DNA of 49,309 nucleotides from JBEKSX01 sp049516635. Its GTDB lineage: Bacteria; Bacteroidota; Ignavibacteria; Tepidaquicellales; OLB5. Below are positions 35,641-44,226 of this stretch, one piece after another. The position numbers and the translations under genes were made by a program. The stretch lies in NCBI GenBank assembly GCA_049516635.1, contig JBEKSX010000036.1, forward strand, positions 1 through 49,309. The letters are read 5' to 3'. A model generated the notes under the pieces. It did no database searches and was not told where the DNA came from. It saw nothing but the letters and a program-made list of their open reading frames with translations. The first letter of the stretch is position 1. Every line of letters starts with the position of its first letter.

Positions 35641-35656
35641 TGAGTAAATCATTATT

Positions 35657-37759
35657 TTGACAAAAGAAAAATCACTGGAAATAGCATATCTTAAGGGTGT
35701 CGGACCAAAAAGAGCAGCGGCATTCGAGAAGCTTGGAATAACAACCATACCCGACTTGTTCAGGATCTATCCGCGTGATCATCTATTTAAAATAAATATC
35801 TGTGATCTGCATAAACACAGGGATAAGAACGTCCTGATATTCGGAGAGATAACCGATAAGCGTCCACCGCGGAAAATGAACCACCCGATGCATCTCAGGA
35901 TATCGGATGAAACGGGAAGCACAACGTGCCTGATATGGGGTAACATGTATTACAGGGAAAAACAGTTTCCTGTTGGTGCAAAATTCCTTTTCTGGGGAAA
36001 GGTTAACTTTAATACATACGAAAATAAGATCAAATTCGATTACAGAGACCACAAAAAATATGAATACGGTGACGATGAATTCCTGAAATACCCGATAATC
36101 CCGTTATATATTTTATCGGGCGAGCTTAAGAAAACCTGGGTCAAGCCGCTCACACTTACAAAGATCATCTTTAATGCGTTCAAACAATATTCTTCACAGA
36201 TAGGCGAAGTACTTTCCGAAAATATAATATCGGAAAATGACCTTCTCCATCACAGGAATGCACTTTTACGCCTTCATTATCCGATGACAATGGAGAATGT
36301 TGAGCTTTCCAGGCAGACACTGGCTTACGAAGAGCTCTTTTATCTCCAGTTAATAATGGCTTTGAAACGTAAAAGCATTGAGAATGACGAAAAAGGAATT
36401 TCGTTCGAGAAAGTCGGTGACAGACTCGGTAAATTATTCAGGGAGCTTCTTGAATTCGAGCTTACCGATGCACAAAAGCGGGTAATAAAGGAAATAAGGG
36501 CTGACATGAAATCCCGCAGACCGATGAACCGCCTGCTCCAGGGTGATGTCGGAAGCGGCAAGACCATCGTGGCTATATTCGCCATGCTGATAGCTTTAGA
36601 GAACGGGTACCAATGCGCTTTCATGTGTCCAACGGAAATTCTCGCCGAGCAGCATAATAAGGTTCTGAAAGGTTACTTCGATAAACTGGGTGTGAAAACC
36701 ATATTGCTTGTAGGAGGACAGAAGAAAAAACTAAGAGAAGATATTCTTTATGACATAAGAACAGGTGATGCTAATGTAATAGTGGGAACACATGCGCTTA
36801 TACAGGAAAATGTGGCGTTCAAGAACCTGGGATTTATCGTTATCGACGAGCAGCATAAATTCGGCGTGATGCAGAGAGCAAAACTCAGGGAAAAAGCATT
36901 GACCGCCAGCTCACACCCTGATGTACTTGTAATGACGGCAACACCGATACCGAGAACTTTATCTCTTACCATATACGGTGACCTGGATGTTTCGATCATA
37001 GACGAACTGCCGAAGAACAGAAAGCAGGTCAAGACAGTATTGAGAACCGAGCAGGACAGGAAGAAAGTATATGATTTCATCCGTGAGGAGGTAAGTAAAG
37101 GCAGGCAGGTTTATATCGTATACCCGATAATAGATGAATCCGAGAAGCTTGATCTTAAAGCAGCCACCAAACATTATGAAGCACTCAAAGAGAGGATATT
37201 CAAGGATCTGAGGGTGGGGCTCATTCACGGCAGGTTGTTCTGGTATGAGATAGATGAGACGATAGAAGATTTCAAGAATAAAAAAATTGACATACTCGTT
37301 ACTACTACGGTAATAGAAGTAGGAATAGATATTCCCAACGCTGCTATCATGGTAATCGAGGAGGCGCAGCGTTTCGGATTATCGCAGCTGCACCAGTTGA
37401 GAGGAAGAGTAGGGCGAGGCTCGGACCAATCATACTGTATATTGATATCCGATAAGCTGGATGAAAGGTCACAGCTAAGGCTAGAGACTCTGGTTGGTAC
37501 TACTGATGGTTTCAAGATATCCGATGTAGACCTTAAGATGCGGGGACCGGGCGAATTCTTCGGAACAAGGCAATCCGGGGACCTGAAATTCAGTGCAGCT
37601 GATTTATCAAAAGATAAGCAGATAGTGGAAAAAACAAGGGATTCGGCTTTTAAGCTTATAGAAGATGACCACCAGTTAAGAAAAGCCGAAAATTGCGTAA
37701 TTAGAAATCATTTTCTGACCTATTATAAAGACTCACTTAACCTGATCAATGTCGGATAG
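35657..37759 (+). CDS. recG: ATP-dependent DNA helicase RecG
   Basis: This 700-residue helicase reverses stalled forks and branch-migrates junctions. An N-terminal wedge/OB region opens with LKGVGPKRAAAFEKLGI and includes LRISDETGSTTCLIWGN. Superfamily 2 motifs follow: RLLQGDVGSGKTIVA (K302), MCPTEILAEQH, the DEQH box (D397) in IDEQHKFGVMQRAKLR, MTATPIPRTL, TTVIEVGIDIPNA and LHQLRGRVGRG. The C-terminal KMRGPGEFFGTRQSG segment is RecG-specific. The TTG at 35657 is used because it gives the family start; no nearby ATG is in frame. Confidence 0.95.
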   Translation: MTKEKSLEIAYLKGVGPKRAAAFEKLGITTIPDLFRIYPRDHLFKINICDLHKHRDKNVLIFGEITDKRPPRKMNHPMHLRISDETGSTTCLIWGNMYYREKQFPVGAKFLFWGKVNFNTYENKIKFDYRDHKKYEYGDDEFLKYPIIPLYILSGELKKTWVKPLTLTKIIFNAFKQYSSQIGEVLSENIISENDLLHHRNALLRLHYPMTMENVELSRQTLAYEELFYLQLIMALKRKSIENDEKGISFEKVGDRLGKLFRELLEFELTDAQKRVIKEIRADMKSRRPMNRLLQGDVGSGKTIVAIFAMLIALENGYQCAFMCPTEILAEQHNKVLKGYFDKLGVKTILLVGGQKKKLREDILYDIRTGDANVIVGTHALIQENVAFKNLGFIVIDEQHKFGVMQRAKLREKALTASSHPDVLVMTATPIPRTLSLTIYGDLDVSIIDELPKNRKQVKTVLRTEQDRKKVYDFIREEVSKGRQVYIVYPIIDESEKLDLKAATKHYEALKERIFKDLRVGLIHGRLFWYEIDETIEDFKNKKIDILVTTTVIEVGIDIPNAAIMVIEEAQRFGLSQLHQLRGRVGRGSDQSYCILISDKLDERSQLRLETLVGTTDGFKISDVDLKMRGPGEFFGTRQSGDLKFSAADLSKDKQIVEKTRDSAFKLIEDDHQLRKAENCVIRNHFLTYYKDSLNLINVG

Positions 37760-37803
37760 CTTTCGAATTAATAAAGCTTATCCTAAAATAAATATTATGA
37801 CCA

Positions 37804-38436
37804 ATGAATAAAAGAATATATTTTCTGATATTTTTATTAGTACTCGCTGCTGCATTCTGGATCGAGATGTTCGTCCTGAAGAATTACAATTTCTGGATAG
37901 AGATGACCATTGCTTCCGGCTTTTTAGCTCTGGTATCGGCTTATATAAATCATCTTTGCGGTCCGGAGATCAATTACCGTTTATATTATTTCGAATTCAA
38001 GTATGTTTTTATAGGTGTATTTTCAGCAGCTATATTGTATCTCATATTTTACGGCGGGGATATAATATCGGTCCAAATATTCAATTTTGCTAACGCCCAG
38101 GTAACGGACATATACAGCAACAAATCACTTCTTGATCCTTCAGTGATCGGTCTGCTGCTGTTCTTTATAATAGGACCTTCTGAGGAAATATTCTGGCGCG
38201 GTTTTGTTCAGGATACAATTGCTCAGAAATTAGGAGATAATGCCGGCTGGCTGATTGCTGCACTGATCTACGGATGCATACATTTAGCTGCAATGAATTT
38301 AATGCTGTTTATGGCCGCCCTCATTTGCGGTTTATTCTGGGGTTACCTTTACAAGAGATATAGATCACTCTGGCCGGGAATAATATCACATGCATTATGG
38401 GACTTAGTGATATTTGTATTATTGCCGGTAAGGTAA
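37804..38436 (+). CDS. CPBP-family intramembrane metalloprotease
   Basis: The 210-residue protein has about six membrane helices. CPBP/Abi motifs are in order: GPSEEIFWRGFV (E-E-x-x-x-R), YGCIHLAAMN (the second motif's His), and ISHALWDL (third motif His and Asp region). This membrane glutamic/metalloprotease family ranges from CAAX prenyl proteases to bacteriocin-immunity and signalling proteins, so substrate is not predicted. It starts 44 bases after recG on the same strand. A read-through unit is possible. Confidence 0.88.
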   Translation: MNKRIYFLIFLLVLAAAFWIEMFVLKNYNFWIEMTIASGFLALVSAYINHLCGPEINYRLYYFEFKYVFIGVFSAAILYLIFYGGDIISVQIFNFANAQVTDIYSNKSLLDPSVIGLLLFFIIGPSEEIFWRGFVQDTIAQKLGDNAGWLIAALIYGCIHLAAMNLMLFMAALICGLFWGYLYKRYRSLWPGIISHALWDLVIFVLLPVR

Positions 38437-38456
38437 TTGGCTTTTTAAATGTAAAG

Positions 38457-38540
38457 ATTTACCAATCTCCCTCTGGCAAAAGGTTTAAGTATAAACCCTC
38501 CAAAGGAGTTCCCCGGATAAGCAGGAATTACACGATCAAG
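38457..38540. repeat. Diverged relative of the GTCATTCCCGCCCG repeat
   Basis: AAACCCTCCAAAGGAGTTCC followed by GATAAGCAGGAATTAC parallels the AAACTCTCCGAAGGAGTCC...GACCAGCAGAAATCC order at 2360-2397. CTCCAAAGGAG is a hairpin. It is too diverged to be more than a probable relative. Confidence 0.4.
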
Positions 38541-38565
38541 ACCCGGATAGTATTTAATTAATCCC

Positions 38566-38985
38566 TTACCTGATAATTTCTATCAGACCGCTCGTAACTG
38601 TTTTACTGTGGTTGTCCAGCAGGTATACTCTGTAGATCCCCGGATCATCGAAGCTCATATCGCTGTCGGAATTCCTTTCAAAGTAAACGTACTTCATGTC
38701 AGGTTTTATGGTATAATCGAATTTTTTATAATATTCAAACGTCCTGGTGCTGCAGTTATATTTATCAAACTGTATAGATACATCCCTCAAACCGAGTTCA
38801 TAATCACATTTTACCATCACTGTCAGGTAGCCTACATGAAACCTGTCACTAATACTTATCTCACCGCTGGATACGTATTGTTCACAAAAATATAGAACCG
38901 GGGTATTCTGGGCGTTAACCTGTTTCGTATATCCCAGAACCAATGTTACAAGTGCAAATGCTAAAAATAAGTTTATTCTTTTCAT
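38566..38985 (-). CDS. Small exported protein of unknown function
   Basis: I do not recognise this 139-residue protein. It begins with a signal peptide (MKRINLFLAFALVTLVLGYT, cleavage after QVNAQ). The mature ~113 residues are beta-rich, with GEISISDRFHVGYLTVMVK, VSIQFDKYNC and IYRVYLLDNHSKTVTSGLIE. The ending looks like a short extracellular immunoglobulin-like fold. Four cysteines are possible (two near EQYVS, two in KCDYELG and YNCST), which would suit one or two disulfides. There is no lipobox. Confidence 0.7.
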   Translation of the reverse strand: MKRINLFLAFALVTLVLGYTKQVNAQNTPVLYFCEQYVSSGEISISDRFHVGYLTVMVKCDYELGLRDVSIQFDKYNCSTRTFEYYKKFDYTIKPDMKYVYFERNSDSDMSFDDPGIYRVYLLDNHSKTVTSGLIEIIR

Positions 38986-39078
38986 TTTTTTCCTTTCGTT
39001 AAATAATTATTTGAGTTTAAAATTTAATTATGAGATTAAATACCAATCTATTATCTAATAACAAAAATGACAAATATG

Positions 39079-40206
39079 TTATTTTCGAGGCTTCAGAGCA
39101 TTTTCGTACACCTTCAGGATAGCGTCAGTCATTATTTCTACAGTAAACTTTTTCTTCAGGAGTTCCAGGCTTGCCTCACCCATCTTTTTTCTCAAATCTA
39201 CGTTTTGAAGAAGCACACGCAACTTATCAGCAATCAAATACGGATCTCTATCGCTCACAATAAAACCGTTCACTCCTTCTTCAACCATAGCGGGCACATC
39301 TCCAACCCTGGTAACAACCAATGGCAATGCCTGCGCCAGCGCATATAGTACGGCATAAGGAAATGTTTCTCCCCCGCCTTCGACCGATGTATGAGCATAT
39401 ATATCGAACGCAGAATAAACTGCCTGCATATCGTCTCTGAATCCGGGAAATATTACTTTTTCTTTAACTCCAAGATTATCAGAAAGTTCCTGAAGCATCT
39501 TTTCAAGCTTACCGCTGCCCACAACCATGAGACGGGTATCGGGATATTTGCTTAATACTTCCGGGAAAGCTTTGATGAGATATTCCTGCCCTTTGAATTC
39601 CACCATACGCCCTACATTACCTATGAGGATATTGATATCTTTTATTCCGAAATCGCTCCGTATCTTTGAACGCATCGACTCGTCTCTTTTCATAGAACTT
39701 GCTTCAATCCCGAGGTGTATCAAAGTGATCTTTTTTTCGTCAATGGTATCATCGGCGAGCAGAAGTTCTTTTGTACATTCACCGTCAACAATGAACTGGC
39801 TGGTCAGGTATTTATTTCTCAGCCAATGGGTCGGATTATATTCTATCGAATGGAAACTGTGGTTAGTAGTTATGTGTGCCGTATGAGCAAGTCTTGCTGC
39901 AAAAGCACCTGCCGTTCGGTCATAATTGGTATTCGAGTGCACAAGGTCTATTTTATTTTTTACTATATATTTTTTCAATGCCCTGATATTCCTTATCAGC
40001 TTTCCCCTGCCTTTTGCCGGGTAATTTAAAGTGAAAAGGGGTATTCCTGCGTCTTCGCATTTTTTATAGATGGGATTGTCTTTACGGCATGAAACAAACA
40101 CCTCATGACCTCTTTGTTTGAGCAGACAGGCGAACTGGTAAACAAAAAATTCCCCACCGCCGTAAATATTCAAAGCATTTAATAGCAGAACTTTTAATTT
40201 TCTCAT
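39079..40206 (-). CDS. GT4-family glycosyltransferase with altered E-x7-E motif
   Basis: The 375-residue GT-B enzyme begins MRKLKVLLLNALNIYGGGEF and has IDLVHSNTNYDRTAGAFAAR. The donor half has LIGNVGRMVEFKGQEYLIKA and VIFPGFRDDMQAVYSAFDIY. At the nucleotide-binding loop the E-x7-E motif reads GETFPYAVLYALAQ: the second glutamate is replaced by tyrosine, unlike the GT4 at 4911-6017. The start is set at the ATG at 40206; the in-frame TTG at 40218 only adds MLIF without a ribosome site. It faces away from the sugar-transferase gene across a 111-base gap, suggesting linked envelope-glycan functions under divergent promoters. Confidence 0.87.
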   Translation of the reverse strand: MRKLKVLLLNALNIYGGGEFFVYQFACLLKQRGHEVFVSCRKDNPIYKKCEDAGIPLFTLNYPAKGRGKLIRNIRALKKYIVKNKIDLVHSNTNYDRTAGAFAARLAHTAHITTNHSFHSIEYNPTHWLRNKYLTSQFIVDGECTKELLLADDTIDEKKITLIHLGIEASSMKRDESMRSKIRSDFGIKDINILIGNVGRMVEFKGQEYLIKAFPEVLSKYPDTRLMVVGSGKLEKMLQELSDNLGVKEKVIFPGFRDDMQAVYSAFDIYAHTSVEGGGETFPYAVLYALAQALPLVVTRVGDVPAMVEEGVNGFIVSDRDPYLIADKLRVLLQNVDLRKKMGEASLELLKKKFTVEIMTDAILKVYENALKPRK

Positions 40207-40283
40207 AAATATAAGCAAGATATAAAAAAAGTTGCGTTATATTAATGAAATTTTCAATCATATATATTATAACTTGAATTTTA

Positions 40284-40291
40284 TATATTTG
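40284..40291 (+). promoter_or_regulatory. Possible -7 element for the sugar-transferase gene
   Basis: TATATTTG matches the Bacteroidota -7 consensus TAnnTTTG and lies 27 bases before the TTG start. No good TTTG -33 element is at the expected distance. Confidence 0.35.
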
Positions 40292-40317
40292 TACTCTATG
40301 AGTTTTGAAACAAAGTC

Positions 40318-41742
40318 TTGAGAAAAAAATCATATTCATCTGAGGTTCTAATACCTCTTATCACCATATTATCCGATATAATTGCAATAGAAGCATCTTT
40401 TGCAATTTCATACTGGATAAGGTTCTACTCGCCTTTCAAAAATTATTATCCTTTCTCCGGACCTCTGCCCGGGTTTACCGGATACATGGTGTTGTCACTA
40501 ATGGTCATACCAATCTGGATATTAATCTTCCAATCGAGAAAAATGTACCGTCCGCGGAGGGTAGTATTTATTTTCGATGAGTTTTTCCTTATCGGGAGAT
40601 TGGTTACTTTCGGTGTAATATTTGCTTTCGGGCTCATATTCTTTTACAGGGTATTCCCCTATTCAAGGTATGTATTCGTTTTCATCTGGGCTATCTCCAT
40701 AGTTCTCATAACACTGGGCCGCTACATGGTACTCAAAATCGAAAAAAATTTATATAATAGAGGAAAAGCATTAAAAAATGCACTCATCATAGGAAATAAT
40801 ACAACTGCTCTTGATATTTATAAGAACTTTATAGACCACCCTTATGCAGGATACAATATTTGCGGTTATCTTGAAGAGGATCATTCCATCGATATAGACC
40901 TGCCGGATAAAGGCAAGCGATTGGGTTGTTATTCGGAAATTATTCCCGTTATCAAGCAATATGGCATCGAGTCTGTGCTGGTTACCATACCATCGAACGA
41001 AAATGATAAACTTTATGAAATTATGAAGCTCTGTGAAGGCGAAAATGTTGAATTTCTCCTTATACCGGATTTTCTCGAAATGATAACATCATCAGTGCGG
41101 GTACAGGAAATAGACGGGATCCCCTTTCTCAAGATAAAGAGTATACCGATGAATGTGTGGAACAGGATAGTCAAAAGAGCATTCGATATCGTATTTTCAT
41201 CGTTAATACTACTCCTTACTTCCCCGCTATTATTAGTTTTGGCTTTGTTGATCAAGATCACATCAAAAGGCAAAGTTTTTTATAAGCAGGAGCGTGTAAG
41301 TCTCGAAGGCAAAAAGTTCTATATGTTCAAATTCCGTTCGATGGTAGAAGGTGCGGAACAGGAGACAGGAGCAGTGTTCGCCTCCAAAGATGATGACCGA
41401 AGCACACCCATCGGCAGATTCATGAGGAAATTTTCTTTTGACGAGCTGCCCCAGTATATCAACGTGTTAAAGGGAGATATGAGCGTAGTCGGACCGCGTC
41501 CGGAACGGGAATATTTCATCAATATAATGAAGCAAAAGATTCCGAAATATCTTGAAAGGCACAGAGTAAAGTGCGGAATAACCGGTTGGGCGCAGGTGAA
41601 CGGGCTGAGGGGTAAAGACACTTCTATGAAAAAGAGAATAGAATATGATATTTATTATATAGAAAACTGGTCTATAATATTCGACCTCAAAATAATATTA
41701 AAAACTCTCAGAGAAATGTTTTTTTCTAAAGCTGCATTTTAA
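40318..41742 (+). CDS. Polyprenyl glycosylphosphotransferase (WcaJ-type initiating sugar transferase)
   Basis: The 474-residue protein starts with four to five membrane helices (about 1-125). A cytosolic Rossmann-like domain follows, with NALIIGNNTTALDIYKNF. The C-terminal bacterial sugar-transferase core is anchored by FDIVFSSLILLLTSPLLLVL. Its conserved segments are VFYKQERVSLEGKKFYMFKF, SFDELPQYINVLKGDMSVVG, and GPRPEREYF. It would load a hexose-1-phosphate onto undecaprenyl phosphate, the first step of exopolysaccharide or O-antigen repeat-unit synthesis. The TTG start at 40318 is the only candidate giving helix one. The 97-residue membrane protein begins 9 bases after it. Confidence 0.92.
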   Translation: MRKKSYSSEVLIPLITILSDIIAIEASFAISYWIRFYSPFKNYYPFSGPLPGFTGYMVLSLMVIPIWILIFQSRKMYRPRRVVFIFDEFFLIGRLVTFGVIFAFGLIFFYRVFPYSRYVFVFIWAISIVLITLGRYMVLKIEKNLYNRGKALKNALIIGNNTTALDIYKNFIDHPYAGYNICGYLEEDHSIDIDLPDKGKRLGCYSEIIPVIKQYGIESVLVTIPSNENDKLYEIMKLCEGENVEFLLIPDFLEMITSSVRVQEIDGIPFLKIKSIPMNVWNRIVKRAFDIVFSSLILLLTSPLLLVLALLIKITSKGKVFYKQERVSLEGKKFYMFKFRSMVEGAEQETGAVFASKDDDRSTPIGRFMRKFSFDELPQYINVLKGDMSVVGPRPEREYFINIMKQKIPKYLERHRVKCGITGWAQVNGLRGKDTSMKKRIEYDIYYIENWSIIFDLKIILKTLREMFFSKAAF

Positions 41743-41751
41743 TTTTTATAA

Positions 41752-42045
41752 ATGATACCTGTAATAATATTTTACGCGCACGTAGTTTTTCTTGTGTACA
41801 TATTCACAAGAAATTTCCTCGATGAGGGATTTACCAGCGGGTTTCTCAGCATCATATTCATCATAGTAATATTTAGTGTCGGATGGACGATATCCGAATT
41901 TTTATTTTCACTATTCATGGATGATAAAGGTCTGGGGCTCTTATTTCCGAGGGCTGCGTTCTCTTTGATGTTTCTAACCCTTGTGGAGGCTGTATTTTAC
42001 AAATTTTATTACGGCAGGAAAGCTGTAAGAGTTAAAAACGACTAG
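41752..42045 (+). CDS. Small three-helix membrane protein
   Basis: I do not recognise this 97-residue protein. It begins 9 bases after the sugar transferase stop, so it is very likely in the same transcript. Three membrane helices are visible (about 2-18, 29-50 and 67-86), separated by short loops containing RNFLDEGFTSG and FMDDKGLGL. The C-terminal KFYYGRKAVRVKND is basic and probably cytosolic. Its last 72 bases overlap the 3' end of a minus-strand gene (41974-42411). Possible roles include holding or regulating the transferase, but only proximity supports that. Confidence 0.65.
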   Translation: MIPVIIFYAHVVFLVYIFTRNFLDEGFTSGFLSIIFIIVIFSVGWTISEFLFSLFMDDKGLGLLFPRAAFSLMFLTLVEAVFYKFYYGRKAVRVKND

Positions 42046-42411
42046 TTCTGAGGATATTATCTTTATCAGCACTTTCGATACCGGTATGCCTGTCGGGATT
42101 GAATAAATACCTATCACTGCCTCGCCTTCTTTCCCTTTCGACCTGATAATAGCCGTATTTGTTCCCATCGTAGAGGACAACTCGATCAGGTTTGCTCCGT
42201 CCTCAATTACAAATTGTACATCTGCTTTTTTGAAGGGGGTTTTGAAACCGAGCAGATTAGCCGGGTACACTTTTAGTACAAGCTGGGATTCTGTTGTTGC
42301 CCGGAGCACTGCCGGATCCATCTCGATCTTAACCTTTTGGGTGGTAAACATCACACGCTCTATTATCAGGGCTGTGAGTGCAATTGCCAGTATGAAGGTA
42401 AGTTGTTTCGT
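41974..42411 (-). CDS. Small membrane-anchored beta-rich protein with apparent ACG start
   Basis: The frame is open from the TGA that ends the upstream gene, yet it contains no ATG, GTG or TTG until residue 20. Reading from an ACG at 42411 gives (M)KQLTFILAIALTALIIERVM, a natural signal-anchor. An AAGGAG lies 10 bases upstream. Starting instead at 42357 or 42354 would delete the helix. The mature part is beta-rich (LVLKVYPANLLGFKTPFKK, VQFVIEDGANLIELS) and resembles a bacterial Ig-like domain. It would be the third gene of the asparaginase operon, 145 residues long. Its last 24 codons overlap the convergent gene at 41752-42045. Confidence 0.6.
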   Translation of the reverse strand, partial: TKQLTFILAIALTALIIERVMFTTQKVKIEMDPAVLRATTESQLVLKVYPANLLGFKTPFKKADVQFVIEDGANLIELSSTMGTNTAIIRSKGKEGEAVIGIYSIPTGIPVSKVLIKIISSELVVFNSYSFPAVIKFVKYSLHKG

Positions 42412-42421
42412 GGCGTAGTTA

Positions 42422-42427
42422 CTCCTT
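42422..42427 (-). promoter_or_regulatory. Shine-Dalgarno sequence supporting the ACG start
   Basis: Minus-strand AAGGAG ends 10 bases before the ACG at 42411-42409. It is also just after the TGA of the upstream gene. No other start codon is within range in this frame. Confidence 0.55.
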
Positions 42428-42438
42428 ACGGGTGATGG

Positions 42439-44226
42439 TCAATCATCACCAAATTTTAATTTCACGTTTTTCGGCAGTTCGATCTTGCTTTCCGGTGATG
42501 AGATCTTAGACTGCTCTTTCTTCTCACCTGCAGAATATTTAAGAATTTTAATATCAGCAATCCTGCTGTAAGTAACTTCATCATCTGTGCTCTTGCTTTG
42601 ATCGATCTCTGTATACAGCAGGTTTATTACCGGTGTCTCAGGATCCTCCTCTGACTGTATGATATTATTGGATTCCTCCAGTTCGAAAAGATTCTTTTGG
42701 GTCTTTTGCGTCCTGTCCCTGAATGAAGGTATCTTTCCTTTTATCTTGAATTCCGGTTTCCCCTCCGATACAACATCTTCCGTATTTTCCTTCCCTGCTT
42801 CTGAAAATAGCTTTATCTCTTCGTCATCCCGGTTCCGCAGATCCAGCATCTCGGTAATCGAGCGGTGCTTGTTCCTCTCTGTAATTTCTTCATATTTGCC
42901 GAGCCGGTACAATTTTTGACGGGTCAGCTCTGAAGCCTGAATAATTGCTTCTTCATCAGAGTATAAAAGCTTACGGTCTTTGACGCAGAAATCTCCGTTT
43001 ATCATAACATCGGAAATATTTTCAGATGAGAGATTATCTATTATGAATTCACATATGTGCTCAAACTGCGTGCTTTCAGAGAAGAACTGGAATCTCAGGT
43101 CCGAAAGGTCTATAAAGATCAGGTCTGCCGGCTTATGAGGGGCTAGGCAGTAGCTTTCACCGTTCTCCGGTTCATCGCTGAAGAAGGATAACTTCGGCCT
43201 TTGCGTAACTGATGAGAGGAAATCTGTACTCTTGAGGTTAAGCTCTTTATACCTGTTTCTCAGCACACGCATCTCCCGAAAGAGGTCATCTCCCAGCCAG
43301 CCCGTAGCTATGCTAAAATTGATATTCTGAGACAGAAATTCATCGAATGGGAAATACCGGTTAGTAAAATACATCAGATCACTGGGACAAATTATAAGAT
43401 TAGCTCTCTTTTCAGACAGTATCTTTATCTCGTCGTAGGTCAAATACAAGGGGTTTATGACAGAAGTATCTTCGTTGATAAGGTTGTATTCATCGAATAG
43501 CTTAATAACAGGTTTATTGAAGACCCGCCGGAATTTATCCGTTACCTCTTTATTGGTCGACACCTCAAGAAACAATTTTTTAACACCGTTATTCCTAAGC
43601 TCGTTGATCAGTGATATATCATATATTGTCAACTGGTCTTCATCAGTAACATAATAGGCAGTTCTTAGATCCTTAAATTGATGAAGCGTATTATTATCCT
43701 GCCGGATAGGATAGCATACCGATACCCTTTGACCGCTGAGCTTTTGAGCTTCCATTATCGGAGAAAGGTGGTTGAGGTCCTTCCTCAAAGTGAATTCGTT
43801 GAGCATGCAGACGCCCGATTTCAGGTTCTTCTGAAAAGAATAGTTATATATGTTCGTCAGATCGGATTTCATTTCTTCGGTCTGCAGCTCCTGGTAAATA
43901 TAGTTAAAGATGAAATCGGTATATAGATCGCTGTCTGTATTCTCATAATGTCTTTTTCTCAGGAGGTATTTTATGAAGACACCCTCGGATTTTTCACAGG
44001 AGTTAATTAATGGAGGCATTATCATTTTGTCCCTGCAGTCAACGATCAACGCATCGGGATACCGCTCAAGCCATTTCTGAAGCTTTGTATTTTCAGTTTG
44101 TTCGGAAATACCTGAATCGCTTTTAGCGATATCTTCGATGTGATCTTCAACAACCAGAATAGAACGCCTGCCGAAATCATCTTTCGGATTCAGAGTGAAT
44201 ACCAATGCATCTTTAAGTATTATCAT
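42439..44226 (-). CDS. Amidohydrolase-like protein lacking the metal ligands, with C-terminal extension
   Basis: The 595-residue protein follows the ATZ/TRZ-type amidohydrolase pattern. LKDALVFTLNPKDDFGRRSI and EDHIEDIAKSD form the N-terminal strands, and ALIVDCRDKMIMPPLINSC precedes the usual HxH site. Here HxH is replaced by C-E-K-S. The later H-x-x-x-x-E-H/SD region reads FDEYNLINEDTS and ATGWLGDD, so the canonical histidines and the TDG aspartate are also gone. It is therefore probably a non-catalytic scaffold or regulator. The last ~130 residues (from about 465) are charged and low in complexity. Its start ATG overlaps the asparaginase stop by four bases (ATGA), so translational coupling is expected. 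Confidence 0.72.
   Translation of the reverse strand: MIILKDALVFTLNPKDDFGRRSILVVEDHIEDIAKSDSGISEQTENTKLQKWLERYPDALIVDCRDKMIMPPLINSCEKSEGVFIKYLLRKRHYENTDSDLYTDFIFNYIYQELQTEEMKSDLTNIYNYSFQKNLKSGVCMLNEFTLRKDLNHLSPIMEAQKLSGQRVSVCYPIRQDNNTLHQFKDLRTAYYVTDEDQLTIYDISLINELRNNGVKKLFLEVSTNKEVTDKFRRVFNKPVIKLFDEYNLINEDTSVINPLYLTYDEIKILSEKRANLIICPSDLMYFTNRYFPFDEFLSQNINFSIATGWLGDDLFREMRVLRNRYKELNLKSTDFLSSVTQRPKLSFFSDEPENGESYCLAPHKPADLIFIDLSDLRFQFFSESTQFEHICEFIIDNLSSENISDVMINGDFCVKDRKLLYSDEEAIIQASELTRQKLYRLGKYEEITERNKHRSITEMLDLRNRDDEEIKLFSEAGKENTEDVVSEGKPEFKIKGKIPSFRDRTQKTQKNLFELEESNNIIQSEEDPETPVINLLYTEIDQSKSTDDEVTYSRIADIKILKYSAGEKKEQSKISSPESKIELPKNVKLKFGDD

Noticed and set aside
42354..42357. GTG/ATG as start of the beta-rich anchored protein
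   Set aside because: Would remove the complete membrane anchor encoded just upstream and has no Shine-Dalgarno at a proper distance; ACG at 42411 fits better, though not proven.
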